Shown: one piece after another, positions 15,408-23,308 of the stretch | How the letters are laid out: each line of letters begins with the position of its first letter | Numbering within the stretch: the stretch's first letter is position 1 | Source of the DNA: Streptomyces glaucescens | Lineage (GTDB): Bacteria > Actinomycetota > Actinomycetes > Streptomycetales > Streptomycetaceae | DNA length: 64,000 bases | Direction: 5' to 3' | Assembly (NCBI RefSeq): GCF_000761215.1 | Contig: NZ_CP009438.1 | Coordinates: 3,985,001 to 4,049,000, forward strand | Translations under genes and position numbers: made by a program | Notes under the pieces: model-generated | The model's input: the letters and a program-made list of their open reading frames with translations, nothing else | Told to the model about the DNA's origin: nothing | Databases searched by the model: none

Positions 15408-17051
15408 TCAGGACGGCGGGTTCCCCGTGGAGACGTTCAGCTGGATGACGATCTTCTCGGTGGGGTCGATGTCCGTGCCCGCGGCCGGGAACTGGCTCAT
15501 CACGGTTCCGTCGCCGTAGGTGTTCTCGTCCTGGTACTTGATTTCCTTCTGCCAGCCCGCGGACTGCAGACACTCCTGGACCGACGTGATGTTCTTGAAC
15601 TGGAAGTCCGGGATCTTGACCTTGTCCGGGTCGTTGTACGACTCCTCGGGCTCGCTGCACTCGGTGGAGTCGATCGTGCGGGAGGTGTCCGGCCCGCGGT
15701 AGCCCGGCTTCTTCGAGTCCGTGGCCGTGGCCGTCGGCGTCGAGGCGCCGCCCCTGCCCTGGTCGTCCTTCTCGCCGCCGTTCAGGGTCAGCGCGGCGAC
15801 CAGGCCGCCGACCGCCAGCACCGCGACGACGGCCGAGCCCGCGACGACCGCCTTGTTGCTCCTGCCGCCGGAGCCCGAGGCGCGCGCGGGGGCCTGCGGC
15901 GCGATGGTGTACGGCGGCGGCGTGGACGGCGTCTGCTGGGCCGCGTACGGCGACGGGGTCGGGTAGCCGCCCTGCTGCGGATAGCCGTACGACGGCTGGG
16001 GCGCCGGCGTCGGCGTGCCGTACGGGTTCGGGGCCGGCGCCGGCTGGTACGGCGTCTGGACGCCGCTCACGGGCGCCGGGGTGCTCTGGTCGACCGGCGG
16101 GAAGACGGCGGAGCCGACGCCCGCGCCGCTCTGCGCCGGGCTGCCCGCCACGATGCTCGGCGGGGCGGGCTGGAAGGAGGCGGCGACCCGCAGGCACTCG
16201 TCGCGCATGGCGACGGCGGTCGGGAAGCGCTCGTTGGGGTTCTTCTTCAGGGCGCGCGCGACCAGCGCGTCCACGGCCGGCGGCAGAGCGCGGTTGATCG
16301 CCGAGGGGGCGACCGGCTCCTCCTGCACATGCGCGTAGGCGATCGCCAGCGGCGAGTCGGCGTCGAACGGCAGCCGCCCGGTGACGAGCTGGAACAGCAT
16401 GATGCCGACCGAGTACAGATCGGAGCGGGCGTCCACGCCGCGGCCGAGGGCCTGCTCGGGGGAGAGGTACTGGGGGGTGCCGACCACCATGCCGGTCTGG
16501 GTCATCGAGGTCACGCCGGACTGCATGGCACGCGCGATGCCGAAGTCCATCACCTTGACGACGTTCCGCTTCGTCACCATCACGTTGCCCGGCTTGATGT
16601 CCCGGTGGACCAGCCCCATCTCGTGGCTGATCTCCAGGGCCGCCAGCACGTCCGCGGTGACCTTGAGGGCCTGGTCGGCGGGCATGGCGCCGAACCGGCG
16701 GATGTCCTCCTCCAGCACCGAGCCCAGCGGGCGGCCCTCGACGTACTCCATGACGATGTACGGCGTGGTCATGCCGTCCACGTCGTCCTCGCCGGTGTCG
16801 AAGACGGAGACGATGTTGGTGTGCGTGAGCTTCGCCACGGCCTGGGCCTCGCGGCGGAACCGCTCGCGGAAGGCCTGCTCGCGGCCCAGCTCGGTGTGCA
16901 GCGTCTTGATCGCGACCTGCCGGTCGAGGACGCTGTCGTAGGCGAGGTGGACGGAGGCCATGCCGCCCTGGCCGAGCAGATCACGCAGCTGGTAGCGGCC
17001 GCCGGCGAGCGAACGCCCCGCGTACCGGTCCTGTGCGCCGTCCTGGCTCAT
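15408..17051 (-). CDS. Membrane Ser/Thr protein kinase with PASTA domain (PknB-like)
   Basis: A 547-residue Hanks-type kinase. It has the glycine loop GQGGMASV (~28-35), catalytic Lys ~49 in AIKTL, HRDIKPGN (~149-156) and DFG (~169-171). The activation loop has several Ser/Thr (SGVTSMTQTGMVVGTPQYLSPE split by short gaps). A Pro/Tyr/Gln-rich juxtamembrane linker (~290-390) leads to one transmembrane helix (VVAGSAVVAVLAVGGLVAAL). The extracellular part ends in a single PASTA-like domain (IPDFQFKNITSVQECLQSAGW), which in PknB relatives senses muropeptide or lipid II. The start ATG at 17051 follows GGGGGATACGG. It is divergent from a second kinase gene. Confidence 0.93.
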   Translation of the reverse strand: MSQDGAQDRYAGRSLAGGRYQLRDLLGQGGMASVHLAYDSVLDRQVAIKTLHTELGREQAFRERFRREAQAVAKLTHTNIVSVFDTGEDDVDGMTTPYIVMEYVEGRPLGSVLEEDIRRFGAMPADQALKVTADVLAALEISHEMGLVHRDIKPGNVMVTKRNVVKVMDFGIARAMQSGVTSMTQTGMVVGTPQYLSPEQALGRGVDARSDLYSVGIMLFQLVTGRLPFDADSPLAIAYAHVQEEPVAPSAINRALPPAVDALVARALKKNPNERFPTAVAMRDECLRVAASFQPAPPSIVAGSPAQSGAGVGSAVFPPVDQSTPAPVSGVQTPYQPAPAPNPYGTPTPAPQPSYGYPQQGGYPTPSPYAAQQTPSTPPPYTIAPQAPARASGSGGRSNKAVVAGSAVVAVLAVGGLVAALTLNGGEKDDQGRGGASTPTATATDSKKPGYRGPDTSRTIDSTECSEPEESYNDPDKVKIPDFQFKNITSVQECLQSAGWQKEIKYQDENTYGDGTVMSQFPAAGTDIDPTEKIVIQLNVSTGNPPS

Positions 17052-17378
17052 GATCCGTATCCCCCGCTGTGGGCCTTCAGGCGCCGTTGATCGAAAGTGC
17101 TATTCCCGGCCAAGTCTGCCCCAGGGCACTGACACGTCAAGCTCGGTGCCCGTTCCGTGACCGTACGCGAAAGAAGCGTCGCGGAAGCGTTACAGCGGCC
17201 GTACGGCCGGTACACAGGATTTGCACGACCGCGCGGGGGCACGGTTTCATGACCGGTCCGTCTCGTGCCGGTCGCGGCGCCCGTCTCGGACCGGAGGCTT
17301 GCGCGGAGGCTGTAGCGTGGCCGACGGAGACCGTAACAACACCGCGCGCACCGCGGGCAGAAACGACGGCGAGGACTG
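17052..17378. promoter_or_regulatory. Divergent promoter region of the two kinase genes
   Basis: These 327 bases lie between divergent starts. A perfect 14-base palindrome CGGCCGTACGGCCG lies at 17196-17209, near the middle, and could be a shared operator. TAGCGT at 17313-17318 resembles a -10 box for the plus-strand kinase gene. No coding sequence is evident. Confidence 0.55.
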
Positions 17379-19016
17379 ATGGCACAGCAGCAGCGCGCTC
17401 AGGGCCCGTCCGACCCCGAGGCGACTGGCGGCGGGATGTCAGATGCGCCGGAATCGTGGGGTAACGGCGGGCTGGTCGGGGACGGCCGGTATCGGCTGAC
17501 CCACCGGCTCGGCCGGGGCGGCATGGCCGAGGTGTTCGCGGCGGAGGACGTACGGCTGGGACGCACCGTGGCGGTGAAGCTGCTGCGTGCCGATCTCGCC
17601 GAGGACCCGGTCTCCAAGGCCCGCTTCACGCGCGAGGCGCAGTCCGTGGCCGGCCTCAACCACCACGCGATCGTCGCCGTGTACGACTCCGGCGAGGACG
17701 TCGTGGGCGGCCAGTCCGTGCCGTACATCGTGATGGAGCTGGTCGAGGGCCGCACCATCCGCGACCTGCTGCACAACGCCGAGGCGCCCGGACCGGAGCA
17801 GGCGCTGATCATCGTGTCCGGCGTCCTGGAGGCGCTGGCCTACTCGCACCAGCACGGCATCGTGCACCGCGACATCAAGCCCGCCAACGTCATCATCACG
17901 CACAACGGCGCCGTGAAGGTGATGGACTTCGGCATCGCGCGCGCCCTGCACGGCGCGTCCACGACGATGACGCAGACCGGCATGGTCATGGGCACCCCGC
18001 AGTACCTCTCCCCGGAGCAGGCGCTCGGCAAGGCCGTCGACCACCGCTCCGACCTGTACGCGACCGGCTGCCTGCTCTACGAACTGCTCGCGCTGCGCCC
18101 GCCGTTCGTCGGCGAGACCCCGCTGTCGGTGGTGTACCAGCACGTCCAGGACATCCCGACGCCGCCGTCCGAGGTCTCCGACGGTGCCCCGCCGGAGCTG
18201 GACGGCCTGGTCATGCGCTCGCTCGCCAAGGAGCCCGACGACCGGTTCCAGACCGCGGAGGAGATGCGCGGCCTGGTGCAGTACGCCCTCCAGATGCTGT
18301 ACGAGCAGGGCAGCCACACGGGCACCTGGAACACCGGCCCCGTGGAGACGCACGACGGCCGGCACACCCCGGCGGCGGGCATGGCCGGTACGGCCGTGCT
18401 GCCGCACCCCGTGGACGCCTCCGGCACCTCCCAGATCCCGCAGCAGGTCATGCCGAACTACGGCGGGGGCCGGGACGACGGCGGTTTCGAGGGCCACGGC
18501 AACCGGGGCAGCGGCCGCGGCAAGCTGTGGATCCTCGCCGTCCTCGCGGTGATCGCCATCGCGGCGGGCGTCGCGCTCGCCCTCAACGGCGAGAAGACGA
18601 AGGAGCCGGGCACCGACAAGAGCCCGACCCCGACGGTCACCAAGAGCACCGGCAAGGAGACGGCCGAGGAGACGCCGAGCGACGACGCGACCCAGGAGAC
18701 CCCGGACACCTCCACGGGCGACGGCTCGGGCAGCGGGGGCGGCTGGGGCGGCTGGGACCCGACGCCGACCCCGTCGTGGAGCCCGTCGCCGTCCTGGTCC
18801 GAGGACCCGACGGACCCGCCGACCGACACCCCGCCGACCGGCACCGGCGGCACCGACACGGGCGGTACCGACACGGGTGGCACCGACACGGGTGGCACGG
18901 AGGACGGCGGGACCGAGAACGGCGGCACGGAGAACGGCGGGACCGAGAACGGCGGCACGGAGAACGGCGGTGCCGACGCGGGGGTCGTCAGCGGCGCCGA
19001 CGGCGGCGGCGTCTGA
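17379..19016 (+). CDS. Membrane Ser/Thr protein kinase with Gly-Thr-rich repeat tail
   Basis: A 545-residue Hanks-type kinase. It has the glycine loop GRGGMAEV (~46-53), Lys ~67 in AVKLL, HRDIKPAN (~163-170), DFG (~183-185), and an activation loop STTMTQTGMVMGTPQYL. A linker of ~80 residues leads to one transmembrane helix (LWILAVLAVIAIAAGVALAL). Unlike the divergent kinase it has no PASTA domain. The outside part is Thr/Ser/Pro-rich and ends in three GGTDT and four GGTEN units plus Gly-rich residues, a likely disordered wall spacer. The start ATG at 17379 follows GGCGAGGA. The catalytic domain is closely related to that of the divergent gene, suggesting an old duplication. Confidence 0.92.
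   Translation: MAQQQRAQGPSDPEATGGGMSDAPESWGNGGLVGDGRYRLTHRLGRGGMAEVFAAEDVRLGRTVAVKLLRADLAEDPVSKARFTREAQSVAGLNHHAIVAVYDSGEDVVGGQSVPYIVMELVEGRTIRDLLHNAEAPGPEQALIIVSGVLEALAYSHQHGIVHRDIKPANVIITHNGAVKVMDFGIARALHGASTTMTQTGMVMGTPQYLSPEQALGKAVDHRSDLYATGCLLYELLALRPPFVGETPLSVVYQHVQDIPTPPSEVSDGAPPELDGLVMRSLAKEPDDRFQTAEEMRGLVQYALQMLYEQGSHTGTWNTGPVETHDGRHTPAAGMAGTAVLPHPVDASGTSQIPQQVMPNYGGGRDDGGFEGHGNRGSGRGKLWILAVLAVIAIAAGVALALNGEKTKEPGTDKSPTPTVTKSTGKETAEETPSDDATQETPDTSTGDGSGSGGGWGGWDPTPTPSWSPSPSWSEDPTDPPTDTPPTGTGGTDTGGTDTGGTDTGGTEDGGTENGGTENGGTENGGTENGGADAGVVSGADGGGV
18838..18975 (+). repeat. 15-bp coding repeats in the kinase gene (GGTDT and GGTEN units)
   Basis: Units such as GGCGGTACCGACACG and GGCACGGAGAACGGC recur head to tail, three and four times respectively. 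The pentapeptide period is the same as in the repeat protein at 13872-14714, but the sequence is unrelated. Confidence 0.85.
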
Positions 19017-19101
19017 GTCCACGGCGCGCCCGCCCGGCCGCAGCGTGAGCGGCGGCGTCCGAGCCCACGCCGCCGCGGCGCCGGAGGCGGCGTCCGAGCC
19101 C
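19005..19101. repeat. Repeated GGCGGCGTCCGAGCCC spanning the kinase stop codon; terminator-like stem
   Basis: Copies are at 19005-19020 (with TGA, the stop), 19051-19066 and 19086-19101. GCGGCGGCGT at 19049-19058 also pairs perfectly with ACGCCGCCGC at 19067-19076, a 10-base stem that could end transcription although it has no T tract. The copies with CGA instead of TGA look like duplications of the 3' end. Confidence 0.6.
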
Positions 19102-19162
19102 CCGGCGCGCCCGCCGCACGCGCCCGCCGGCCGCAGCGCGGGCGGCGCCCCGCCGCGGGCGT

Positions 19163-20206
19163 TCAGTCCGCGAACGCCCCGCACACCGCGTCGTACTCCC
19201 GGGTCCACCACACGGCCAGCGCCGAGGCGGCCGGGAACTGGGGGTCCGCGCGGGTGTCGCCGCGCTCGTAGCGCCAGCGCAGCATCCAGAAGTCGTTGAG
19301 GCGTTCCCACCACACCCGGTGCACGGCCGCGGCCAGCTCGGACGGCGTCGCCTCGGCGGCCCGCCGGTACGCGCGCGCGTACGCCCGCACCTTGGGCAGG
19401 TCCAGGGTGCCCGCGGGCTGCACGAAGAAGATCGCGGCGGCGCGCACCGCCTCCTCCGCGCGGGGCTGGACGCCGAGCCGGTCCCAGTCGACGATCGCGG
19501 CCGGGGCGTCGCCCCGGTAGAGCACGTTGAACGGGTGGAAGTCCCCGTGCACCCAGCCCACCGAGCCGCCCCGCGGGGGCCGGCGGTCCGCGTGCCGCTC
19601 CAGCAGCGCGCGCCGCTCCAGGAGCCGGTGCCGGGCCAGTTCGTCGAAGGAGTCGGCGGGCCGGCGCCGGCGCACGCGCGCGAGGAGATCGTCGATGAGG
19701 CCGAAGGTGTCGGCGGGGTCGGCGCTGCGCACGGGGTGCGGGTGCTCGGCCGGGGCCGTGCGGCCCTTGGGGGGCATCACCCGCTCCAGGGTCGCGTGCA
19801 CGGCGCCCAGCAGGGACCCGAGCCTGCCGCACTGGCCGGGGGAGAGCTGGCCGCCGTGGCGGTGCCGGCCGTCGATCCAGGGGTGCAGCGCGTACGCGTG
19901 CCCGCCGACCACCGCCACGGTGCGCCCGTCGCGTCCGGCCAGCGGCGGGGCGACCGGCACGCCCAGGTCGGCCAGCCGCTGGGTGGCGCGGTGCCGGCGC
20001 TCGATGGCCGCGGGGTCGGCGGTGTCGGGGTCGAAGTGGTGCTTGAGGAAGTAGCGGCCGCGGGTCGTGCACAGCCGGTAACCGCGGTTCAGCAGCCCCT
20101 GGTCGACCGGGTCGCAGGCGAGGGCGGAGCCCGCGCCGTACTGACGGAGGAGGGCGTTCAGCGGGGGCGTGAGGGGCAGGAGGGGTGGTACACAGGGGCG
20201 CGGCAC
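19163..20206 (-). CDS. APH-fold phosphotransferase (aminoglycoside or choline kinase-like)
   Basis: A 347-residue protein of the APH/homoserine-kinase-II fold. The kinase-like catalytic motif is WVHGDFHPFNVLY (~215-227), the metal-binding Asp follows in AIVDWDRLG, and the N-terminal lobe has FLKHHF as the likely ATP-binding lysine region. The substrate cannot be predicted; relatives phosphorylate small hydroxylated metabolites and only some are antibiotic kinases. The only reasonable start is the GTG at 20206, without a convincing ribosome site. The gene is convergent with the kinase gene and divergent from the long bkdA1 upstream region. Confidence 0.82.
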   Translation of the reverse strand: MPRPCVPPLLPLTPPLNALLRQYGAGSALACDPVDQGLLNRGYRLCTTRGRYFLKHHFDPDTADPAAIERRHRATQRLADLGVPVAPPLAGRDGRTVAVVGGHAYALHPWIDGRHRHGGQLSPGQCGRLGSLLGAVHATLERVMPPKGRTAPAEHPHPVRSADPADTFGLIDDLLARVRRRRPADSFDELARHRLLERRALLERHADRRPPRGGSVGWVHGDFHPFNVLYRGDAPAAIVDWDRLGVQPRAEEAVRAAAIFFVQPAGTLDLPKVRAYARAYRRAAEATPSELAAAVHRVWWERLNDFWMLRWRYERGDTRADPQFPAASALAVWWTREYDAVCGAFAD

Positions 20207-20741
20207 GCGCCAGATGCTAGGGCACCGGAAGGGGCCCGTGAGCTGCGCGTTGTCACAGCCAGTCGTGGGCGATCACTTCCGGTCGTGCCGTGCCATTTCC
20301 TCAGGAGACGGCGGATGTGAATCGCGGTCAGTATTTCTCCGTCCGCTTTCGCGCCCCCCTGTGCGGCTGCCGGGGCGTGCCACCGCATGCCGGGTTTCCG
20401 TGAGCGCACGGAAACGCAATTTCTTGATCGTCTTTTCGCGGGACGTGGCCCTCCGCCGATCCGCCCGCTGGCCGGCCCCTCACCGATCACGCACCGATCA
20501 GGTCCGGAATCCATCGTTCCTGTTCTGTCCGATGCGTGCATTGGTCCTGGTCCCGGCCGTTCCCGCCCGCACGGTGGCGCCGGCTGCCGCGCGCCGCGTC
20601 CGGGCGCCGGAGCCGTCCGGGCGCCGCGTCGAGCCCGGCGCATCGGGACGGGTGGCCGAAAAGCGCACCGGCGCGCCGGCGGCCGTCCCCGCCTCGCCGA
20701 CCGCCCCGGCGCCGTCCGCACCGGACGGCGTTCCGTGCGTG

Positions 20742-20762
20742 TCACGACGGACGACGTCGTGA
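20742..20762. promoter_or_regulatory. Inverted repeat TCACGAC-N7-GTCGTGA
   Basis: Perfect 7-base arms at the border between the GC-rich and A/T-rich parts of the bkdA1 upstream region. It is a candidate operator. Confidence 0.45.
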
Positions 20763-20909
20763 TCATCGAGGGGAAATACTCTGATTTTTCCGTCTTCACG
20801 CACGCGATCAGTCTCACACGAAACTCTTCCCGTGACCTGGGTGGCCGGGATAACGTGCCGGTGTTCCGGCCGCCTGCAACGCTGTGACCAGGGTTCCTTC
20901 CCGGCTTTT

Positions 20910-20938
20910 CGATTTACTTGGATTTCCAAGCAAAATCG
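20910..20938. promoter_or_regulatory. Extended palindrome centred on CTTGGATTTCCAAG
   Basis: CTTGGA-TT-TCCAAG is perfect (20917-20930). It is flanked by CGATTT on the left and AAATCG on the right, so the symmetry extends over ~29 bases with a one-base offset. A/T-rich symmetric sites of this length suit an Lrp-type regulator such as the BkdR encoded at 1781; this is inferred. Confidence 0.5.
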
Positions 20939-21125
20939 CAGGTCAGGAGGGGTTTCACAGAAATGTGGAGCACTGGGTAACGTAATCGTTGCAGGGCGCT
21001 CGCCGGGGCACCTGTCACGCCTGTTCCCGGTCGAGTGGCACCCACCCCGTGCCCGGTGGTCGGAACAGGTGAGCCGCACTGGCCTTACCGGCGAACCCGG
21101 GGGCCGGACCGACGGAGGAGCACAC

Positions 21126-22316
21126 GTGACCGTGGAGAGCACTGCCGCGCGCACACCGCGACGCAGCGCCAGTACGAAGAGCACGGCCGGCAAGCGCACG
21201 ACCGCAAGGAAGGGCACCGGCGCCGCACCGGGCACCGACCCCCAGCTCGTGCAGCTGCTGACGCCCGAGGGCGAGCGCGTCAAGAACGCCGAGTACGACA
21301 AGTACGTCGCCGCCATCACCCCCGAGGAGCTGCGCGGTCTGTACCGCGACATGGTGCTCACCCGCCGCTTCGACGCCGAGGCGACCGCCCTCCAGCGCCA
21401 GGGCGAGCTGGGCCTGTGGGCGTCGCTGCTCGGCCAGGAGGCCGCCCAGATCGGCTCCGGCCGGGCCCTGCGCGACGACGACTACGTCTTCCCGACCTAC
21501 CGCGAGCACGGCGTCGCCTGGTGCCGCGGGGTCGACCCGACCAACCTGCTCGGCATGTTCCGCGGCGTCAACAACGGCGGCTGGGACCCGAACGGCAACA
21601 ACTTCCACCTGTACACGATCGTCATCGGCTCCCAGACGCTGCACGCCACCGGCTACGCGATGGGCATCGCCAAGGACGGCGCGGACAGCGCGGTCATCGC
21701 CTACTTCGGCGACGGCGCCTCCAGCCAGGGCGACGTCGCCGAGTCCTTCACGTTCTCCGCCGTCTACAACGCCCCCGTGGTGTTCTTCTGCCAGAACAAC
21801 CAGTGGGCGATCTCCGAGCCCACCGAGAAGCAGACCCGCGTCCCGCTCTACCAGCGCGCCCAGGGCTTCGGCTTCCCCGGCGTCCGGGTCGACGGCAACG
21901 ACGTGCTGGCCTGCCTCGCCGTGACCAAGTGGGCCCTGGAGCGGGCCCGCCTCGGCGAGGGCCCCACCCTCGTCGAGGCGTACACCTACCGCATGGGCGC
22001 CCACACCACCTCCGACGACCCCTCCCGCTACCGGGGCGACGAGGAACGCCTGGCCTGGGAGGCGAAGGACCCGATCCTGCGCCTGCGCCGCCACCTGGAG
22101 GCCTCGAACCACGCGGACGAGGCGTTCTTCGCGGAACTGGAGACCGAGAGCGAGACGTTGGGCAGGCGAGTGCGCGAGGCGGTCCGCGCCATGCCGGACC
22201 CGGACCACTTCGCCATCTTCGAGAACGTGTACGCGGACGGGCACGCGCTCGTCGACGAGGAGCGCGCGCAGTTCGCCGCCTACCAGGCGTCGTTCGCGGA
22301 CGGACAGGGGGACTGA
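21126..22316 (+). CDS. bkdA1: Branched-chain 2-oxo acid dehydrogenase E1 alpha subunit (first paralogue)
   Basis: A 396-residue E1alpha. The first ~38 residues are basic and Thr/Ala-rich (TPRRSASTKSTAGKRTTARK) and are absent from the other copy. The thiamine-diphosphate motif starts GDGASSQGD at ~195 and ends at QNN ~223-225. Other family segments are LGQEAAQIGSG, FPTYREHG and YRMGAHTTSDDPSRY. The GTG at 21126 follows GGAGGAG directly and gives the expected N-terminus. E1beta begins one base after the stop. It forms the alpha2beta2 E1 with BkdB1; which 2-oxo acids each paralogous complex prefers cannot be read from the sequence. Confidence 0.94.
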   Translation: MTVESTAARTPRRSASTKSTAGKRTTARKGTGAAPGTDPQLVQLLTPEGERVKNAEYDKYVAAITPEELRGLYRDMVLTRRFDAEATALQRQGELGLWASLLGQEAAQIGSGRALRDDDYVFPTYREHGVAWCRGVDPTNLLGMFRGVNNGGWDPNGNNFHLYTIVIGSQTLHATGYAMGIAKDGADSAVIAYFGDGASSQGDVAESFTFSAVYNAPVVFFCQNNQWAISEPTEKQTRVPLYQRAQGFGFPGVRVDGNDVLACLAVTKWALERARLGEGPTLVEAYTYRMGAHTTSDDPSRYRGDEERLAWEAKDPILRLRRHLEASNHADEAFFAELETESETLGRRVREAVRAMPDPDHFAIFENVYADGHALVDEERAQFAAYQASFADGQGD

Positions 22317-22317
22317 C

Positions 22318-23298
22318 ATGGCAGCGGAGAAGATGGCCCTGGCCAAGGCGATCAACGAGTCGCTGCGCCGCGCCCTGGAGTCGGACCCCAAGGTCCTCGT
22401 CATGGGCGAGGACGTCGGCAAGCTCGGCGGCGTGTTCCGGGTGACCGACGGCCTCCAGAAGGACTTCGGCGAGAGCCGTGTCATCGACACCCCCCTCGCC
22501 GAGTCCGGCATCGTCGGCACGGCGATCGGCCTCGCCCTGCGCGGCTACCGGCCGGTGGTGGAGATCCAGTTCGACGGCTTCGTCTTCCCGGCGTACGACC
22601 AGATCGTCACGCAGCTCGCGAAGATGCACGCCCGGTCCCTGGGCAAGGTCAAGATGCCCGTCGTCGTGCGCATCCCCTACGGCGGCGGCATCGGCGCGGT
22701 CGAGCACCACTCGGAGTCCCCCGAGGCGCTGTTCGCCCACGTGGCGGGCCTCAAGATCGTCAGCCCCTCCAACGCCTCCGACGCGTACTGGATGATGCAG
22801 CAGGCCATCCAGAGCGACGATCCGGTGATCTTCTTCGAGCCGAAGCGGCGCTACTGGGACAAGGGCGAGGTCAACCCCGAGGCCATCCCGGGCCCGCTGC
22901 ACACGGCGCGGGTGGTCCGCGAGGGCACCGACCTCACCCTGGCCGCCTACGGCCCGATGGTGAAGACCTGCCTGGAGGTCGCCGGGGCGGCCGCCGAGGA
23001 GGGCCGGAACCTGGAGGTCCTGGACCTGCGCTCGGTCTCCCCGATCGACTTCGACGCCATCCAGGCGTCGGTGGAGAAGACCCGCCGGCTCGTCGTGGTC
23101 CACGAGGCGCCGGTGTTCTTCGGCTCCGGCGCGGAGATCGCCGCGCGGATCACCGAGCGCTGCTTCTACCACCTGGAGGCCCCGGTGCTCCGGGTCGGCG
23201 GCTACCACGCCCCGTACCCGCCGGCGCGCCTGGAGGAGGAGTACCTGCCGGGCCTGGACCGGGTGCTCGACGCCGTCGACCGTGCCCTGGCGTACTGA
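22318..23298 (+). CDS. bkdB1: Branched-chain 2-oxo acid dehydrogenase E1 beta subunit (first paralogue)
   Basis: A 326-residue E1beta subunit with GEDVGKLGGVFRVT, DTPLAESGIVG, EIQFDGFVFPAY, PYGGGIGAVEHHSES and, in the C-terminal transketolase domain, LDLRSVSPIDFD and VVVHEA. It starts one base after the E1alpha stop with GGAC-type purines upstream and precedes E2 by 10 bases. It is somewhat shorter than the copy at 3606. It binds the pyrimidine side of thiamine diphosphate together with BkdA1. Confidence 0.94.
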   Translation: MAAEKMALAKAINESLRRALESDPKVLVMGEDVGKLGGVFRVTDGLQKDFGESRVIDTPLAESGIVGTAIGLALRGYRPVVEIQFDGFVFPAYDQIVTQLAKMHARSLGKVKMPVVVRIPYGGGIGAVEHHSESPEALFAHVAGLKIVSPSNASDAYWMMQQAIQSDDPVIFFEPKRRYWDKGEVNPEAIPGPLHTARVVREGTDLTLAAYGPMVKTCLEVAGAAAEEGRNLEVLDLRSVSPIDFDAIQASVEKTRRLVVVHEAPVFFGSGAEIAARITERCFYHLEAPVLRVGGYHAPYPPARLEEEYLPGLDRVLDAVDRALAY

Positions 23299-23308
23299 GG
23301 AGAGGGTC

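Larger units (their letters stand above)
20207..21125. other. Gene-free ~0.9-kb region upstream of the first bkd operon
   Basis: This is the largest apparent non-coding interval of the window, and its right half (~20760-21000) is distinctly A/T-richer than the surroundings. Open frames here overlap on both strands without family resemblance or consistent third-position GC. It holds at least two strong inverted repeats (entries at 20742 and 20910). An AGGAGG at 20945-20950 precedes a five-codon ATG frame at 20963, too short to call. A long regulated leader or a small RNA is possible. Confidence 0.6.

Noticed and set aside
19163-20206. Aminoglycoside resistance gene
   Set aside because: Only the general APH fold is visible; the close context is not a resistance or biosynthesis cluster and many such proteins act on other metabolites.
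20169-20887. Open frames of 160-200 codons in the bkdA1 upstream region
   Set aside because: They overlap each other on both strands, lack ribosome sites and codon bias, and have Arg/Pro-rich translations without any family.
20945-20980. Five-codon leader peptide (ATG TGG AGC ACT GGG TAA) after AGGAGG upstream of bkdA1
   Set aside because: Spacing to the ATG is 12 bases and the peptide has no run of branched-chain residues, so attenuation by Val/Leu/Ile is not supported.
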